From an uncultured Actinomycetes bacterium (GTDB lineage: Bacteria; Actinomycetota; Actinomycetes; Nanopelagicales; Nanopelagicaceae), in the NCBI GenBank assembly GCA_903827345.1, contig CAIKID010000131.1, positions 1-7,114 on the forward strand: 7,114 nucleotides of DNA. The letters are read 5' to 3'. Positions 6,503-7,114 of this stretch are shown in pieces. The notes below the pieces were generated by a model, which searched no databases, was not told where the DNA came from, and was given only the letters and a program-made list of their open reading frames with translations. Position 1 is the first letter of the stretch. Each line of letters opens with the position of its first letter. Made by a program: the position numbers and the translations under genes.

Positions 6503-7114
6503 ATGCGTGAATATCTCTTATCAGCGGCGCTAGCAGCCACTTTTTGTTTCATGCTCACTCCGCTTGTTCGCAAGTTAGCGATGGCCTCCGGGGCATATAT
6601 GGATCTGCGCTCGCGTGACATGCATACAGATACCACTCCGCGATGGGGTGGGCTTGCCATGTGGGGATCCATGTCGCTTACATTTGTGATCGTCGACCAT
6701 CTACGTTTAGTGGGAACCGCCTTCGGTCGCGAACTCACTGGAATATTTCTCGCGGGCACATTCATCATGTTGCTTGGCGCGCTCGATGATCGCTTCGACT
6801 TAGATTCACTCACTAAATTCGCTGGACAAGCGCTCGCGGCGGGAATCTTGCTCTTACATGGCGTGCAGATTTTATGGTTGCCAATTAATGGAATTTTAAC
6901 GCTCCCTTCAAATATCGGAGCTGTGCTAACAGTTGTCTTCGTGATGCTGGTTATTAATGCGGTTAATTTTGTGGATGGCCTTGATGGATTAGCTTCGGGA
7001 ATCGTCGCGGTTTGCGCCATTGCATTCTTTGCATTCTCTTACATCCTGGCGGTTAATAATGGCTTTAGTCGCGCTGGCGCCCCCTCCCTCGTGATGGCAG
7101 TTGTTGTAGGTCTC
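6503..7114 (+). CDS. MraY/WecA-family undecaprenyl-phosphate sugar-1-phosphate transferase, 3'-truncated by window edge
   Basis: Integral membrane enzyme of the polyprenyl-phosphate N-acetylhexosamine-1-phosphate transferase family, which loads a sugar-phosphate (GlcNAc-1-P in WecA/Rfe) onto undecaprenyl or decaprenyl phosphate to start cell-wall glycan assembly. The visible 204 residues are roughly the first 55% of a usual 360-380. They show a first membrane helix at about 3-22, a conserved cytoplasmic loop with SRDMHTDTTPRWGGLAM (37-53), further hydrophobic segments at about 49-66, 78-93, 106-120, 138-152 and 164-184, the Mg-binding Asp pair ALDDRFDLD (93-101), and the catalytic NAVNFVDGLDGLASG (152-166). 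There is no MraY-specific evidence; the HT...PR-WGG form and the glyA neighbourhood favour the actinobacterial WecA/Rfe homologue, which usually precedes the ATP synthase genes. ATG 6503 is chosen because an in-frame TAA lies at 6491 and the first helix begins at once. No Shine-Dalgarno sequence is seen. The 14-base gap after glyA suggests cotranscription. Confidence 0.88.
   Translation, partial: MREYLLSAALAATFCFMLTPLVRKLAMASGAYMDLRSRDMHTDTTPRWGGLAMWGSMSLTFVIVDHLRLVGTAFGRELTGIFLAGTFIMLLGALDDRFDLDSLTKFAGQALAAGILLLHGVQILWLPINGILTLPSNIGAVLTVVFVMLVINAVNFVDGLDGLASGIVAVCAIAFFAFSYILAVNNGFSRAGAPSLVMAVVVGL

Noticed and set aside
6490..7020. A 176-codon minus-strand open frame opposite the start of the wecA-like gene
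   Set aside because: Its translation is Ser/Thr/Pro/Lys-rich with no recognisable motif, and the opposite strand carries clear MraY/WecA motifs (ALDDRFD, NAVNFVDGLDG). It is a shadow frame.

Overview
The window is a single, fully plus-strand, almost gap-free run of seven genes: miaB (5' end cut off), miaA, dapF, hflX, a Sua5/YrdC-domain gene, glyA, and a wecA/rfe-like glycosyl-phosphate transferase (3' end cut off). The gene order miaB-miaA-dapF-hflX and the order sua5-glyA-rfe are both, from general knowledge, actinobacterial arrangements. The proteins carry actinobacterial-style signatures, such as THKVLRGPRGG in GlyA and an RDMHT...PRWGGLAM block in the WecA homologue. Base composition is near 50% G+C by eye, low for the phylum, and intergenic DNA is nearly absent. 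This fits a streamlined aquatic actinobacterium, for example the Nanopelagicales/acI group. That lineage guess is inference; Actinobacteria is much firmer.

Layout: 1-1425 miaB, 1422-2324 miaA, 2321-3106 dapF, 3103-4557 hflX and 4554-5210 the Sua5-like gene form a chain in which every junction is a 4-base stop/start overlap (ATGA, ATGA, GTGA, GTGA). A 9-base gap then leads to glyA (5220-6488), and a 14-base gap to the wecA-like gene (6503 to the window end). No stretch of 300 bases lacks a gene. I see no RNA gene, mobile element, CRISPR array, convincing promoter or terminator.

Functionally the run mixes tRNA anticodon-loop modification (MiaA and MiaB make ms2i6A37; the Sua5 family makes the precursor of t6A37), ribosome rescue (HflX), one-carbon and amino-acid metabolism (GlyA, DapF) and cell-envelope precursors (DapF for meso-diaminopimelate, WecA-like for lipid-linked sugars). 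All are housekeeping jobs, and most of the window is ordinary core genome.

The one clearly unusual item is the Sua5-like protein. Its fold-level landmarks are intact (FWPG, WDLGD, VRVP, AST near the C-terminus), but the three motifs that mark the active site in this family are replaced: PTDTVYG by AGEHGYL, the Lys-x-Arg motif by RGD, and Ser-x-Asn by SAA. It also sits at a junction where two gene neighbourhoods that are usually separate meet. No other new system is evident.
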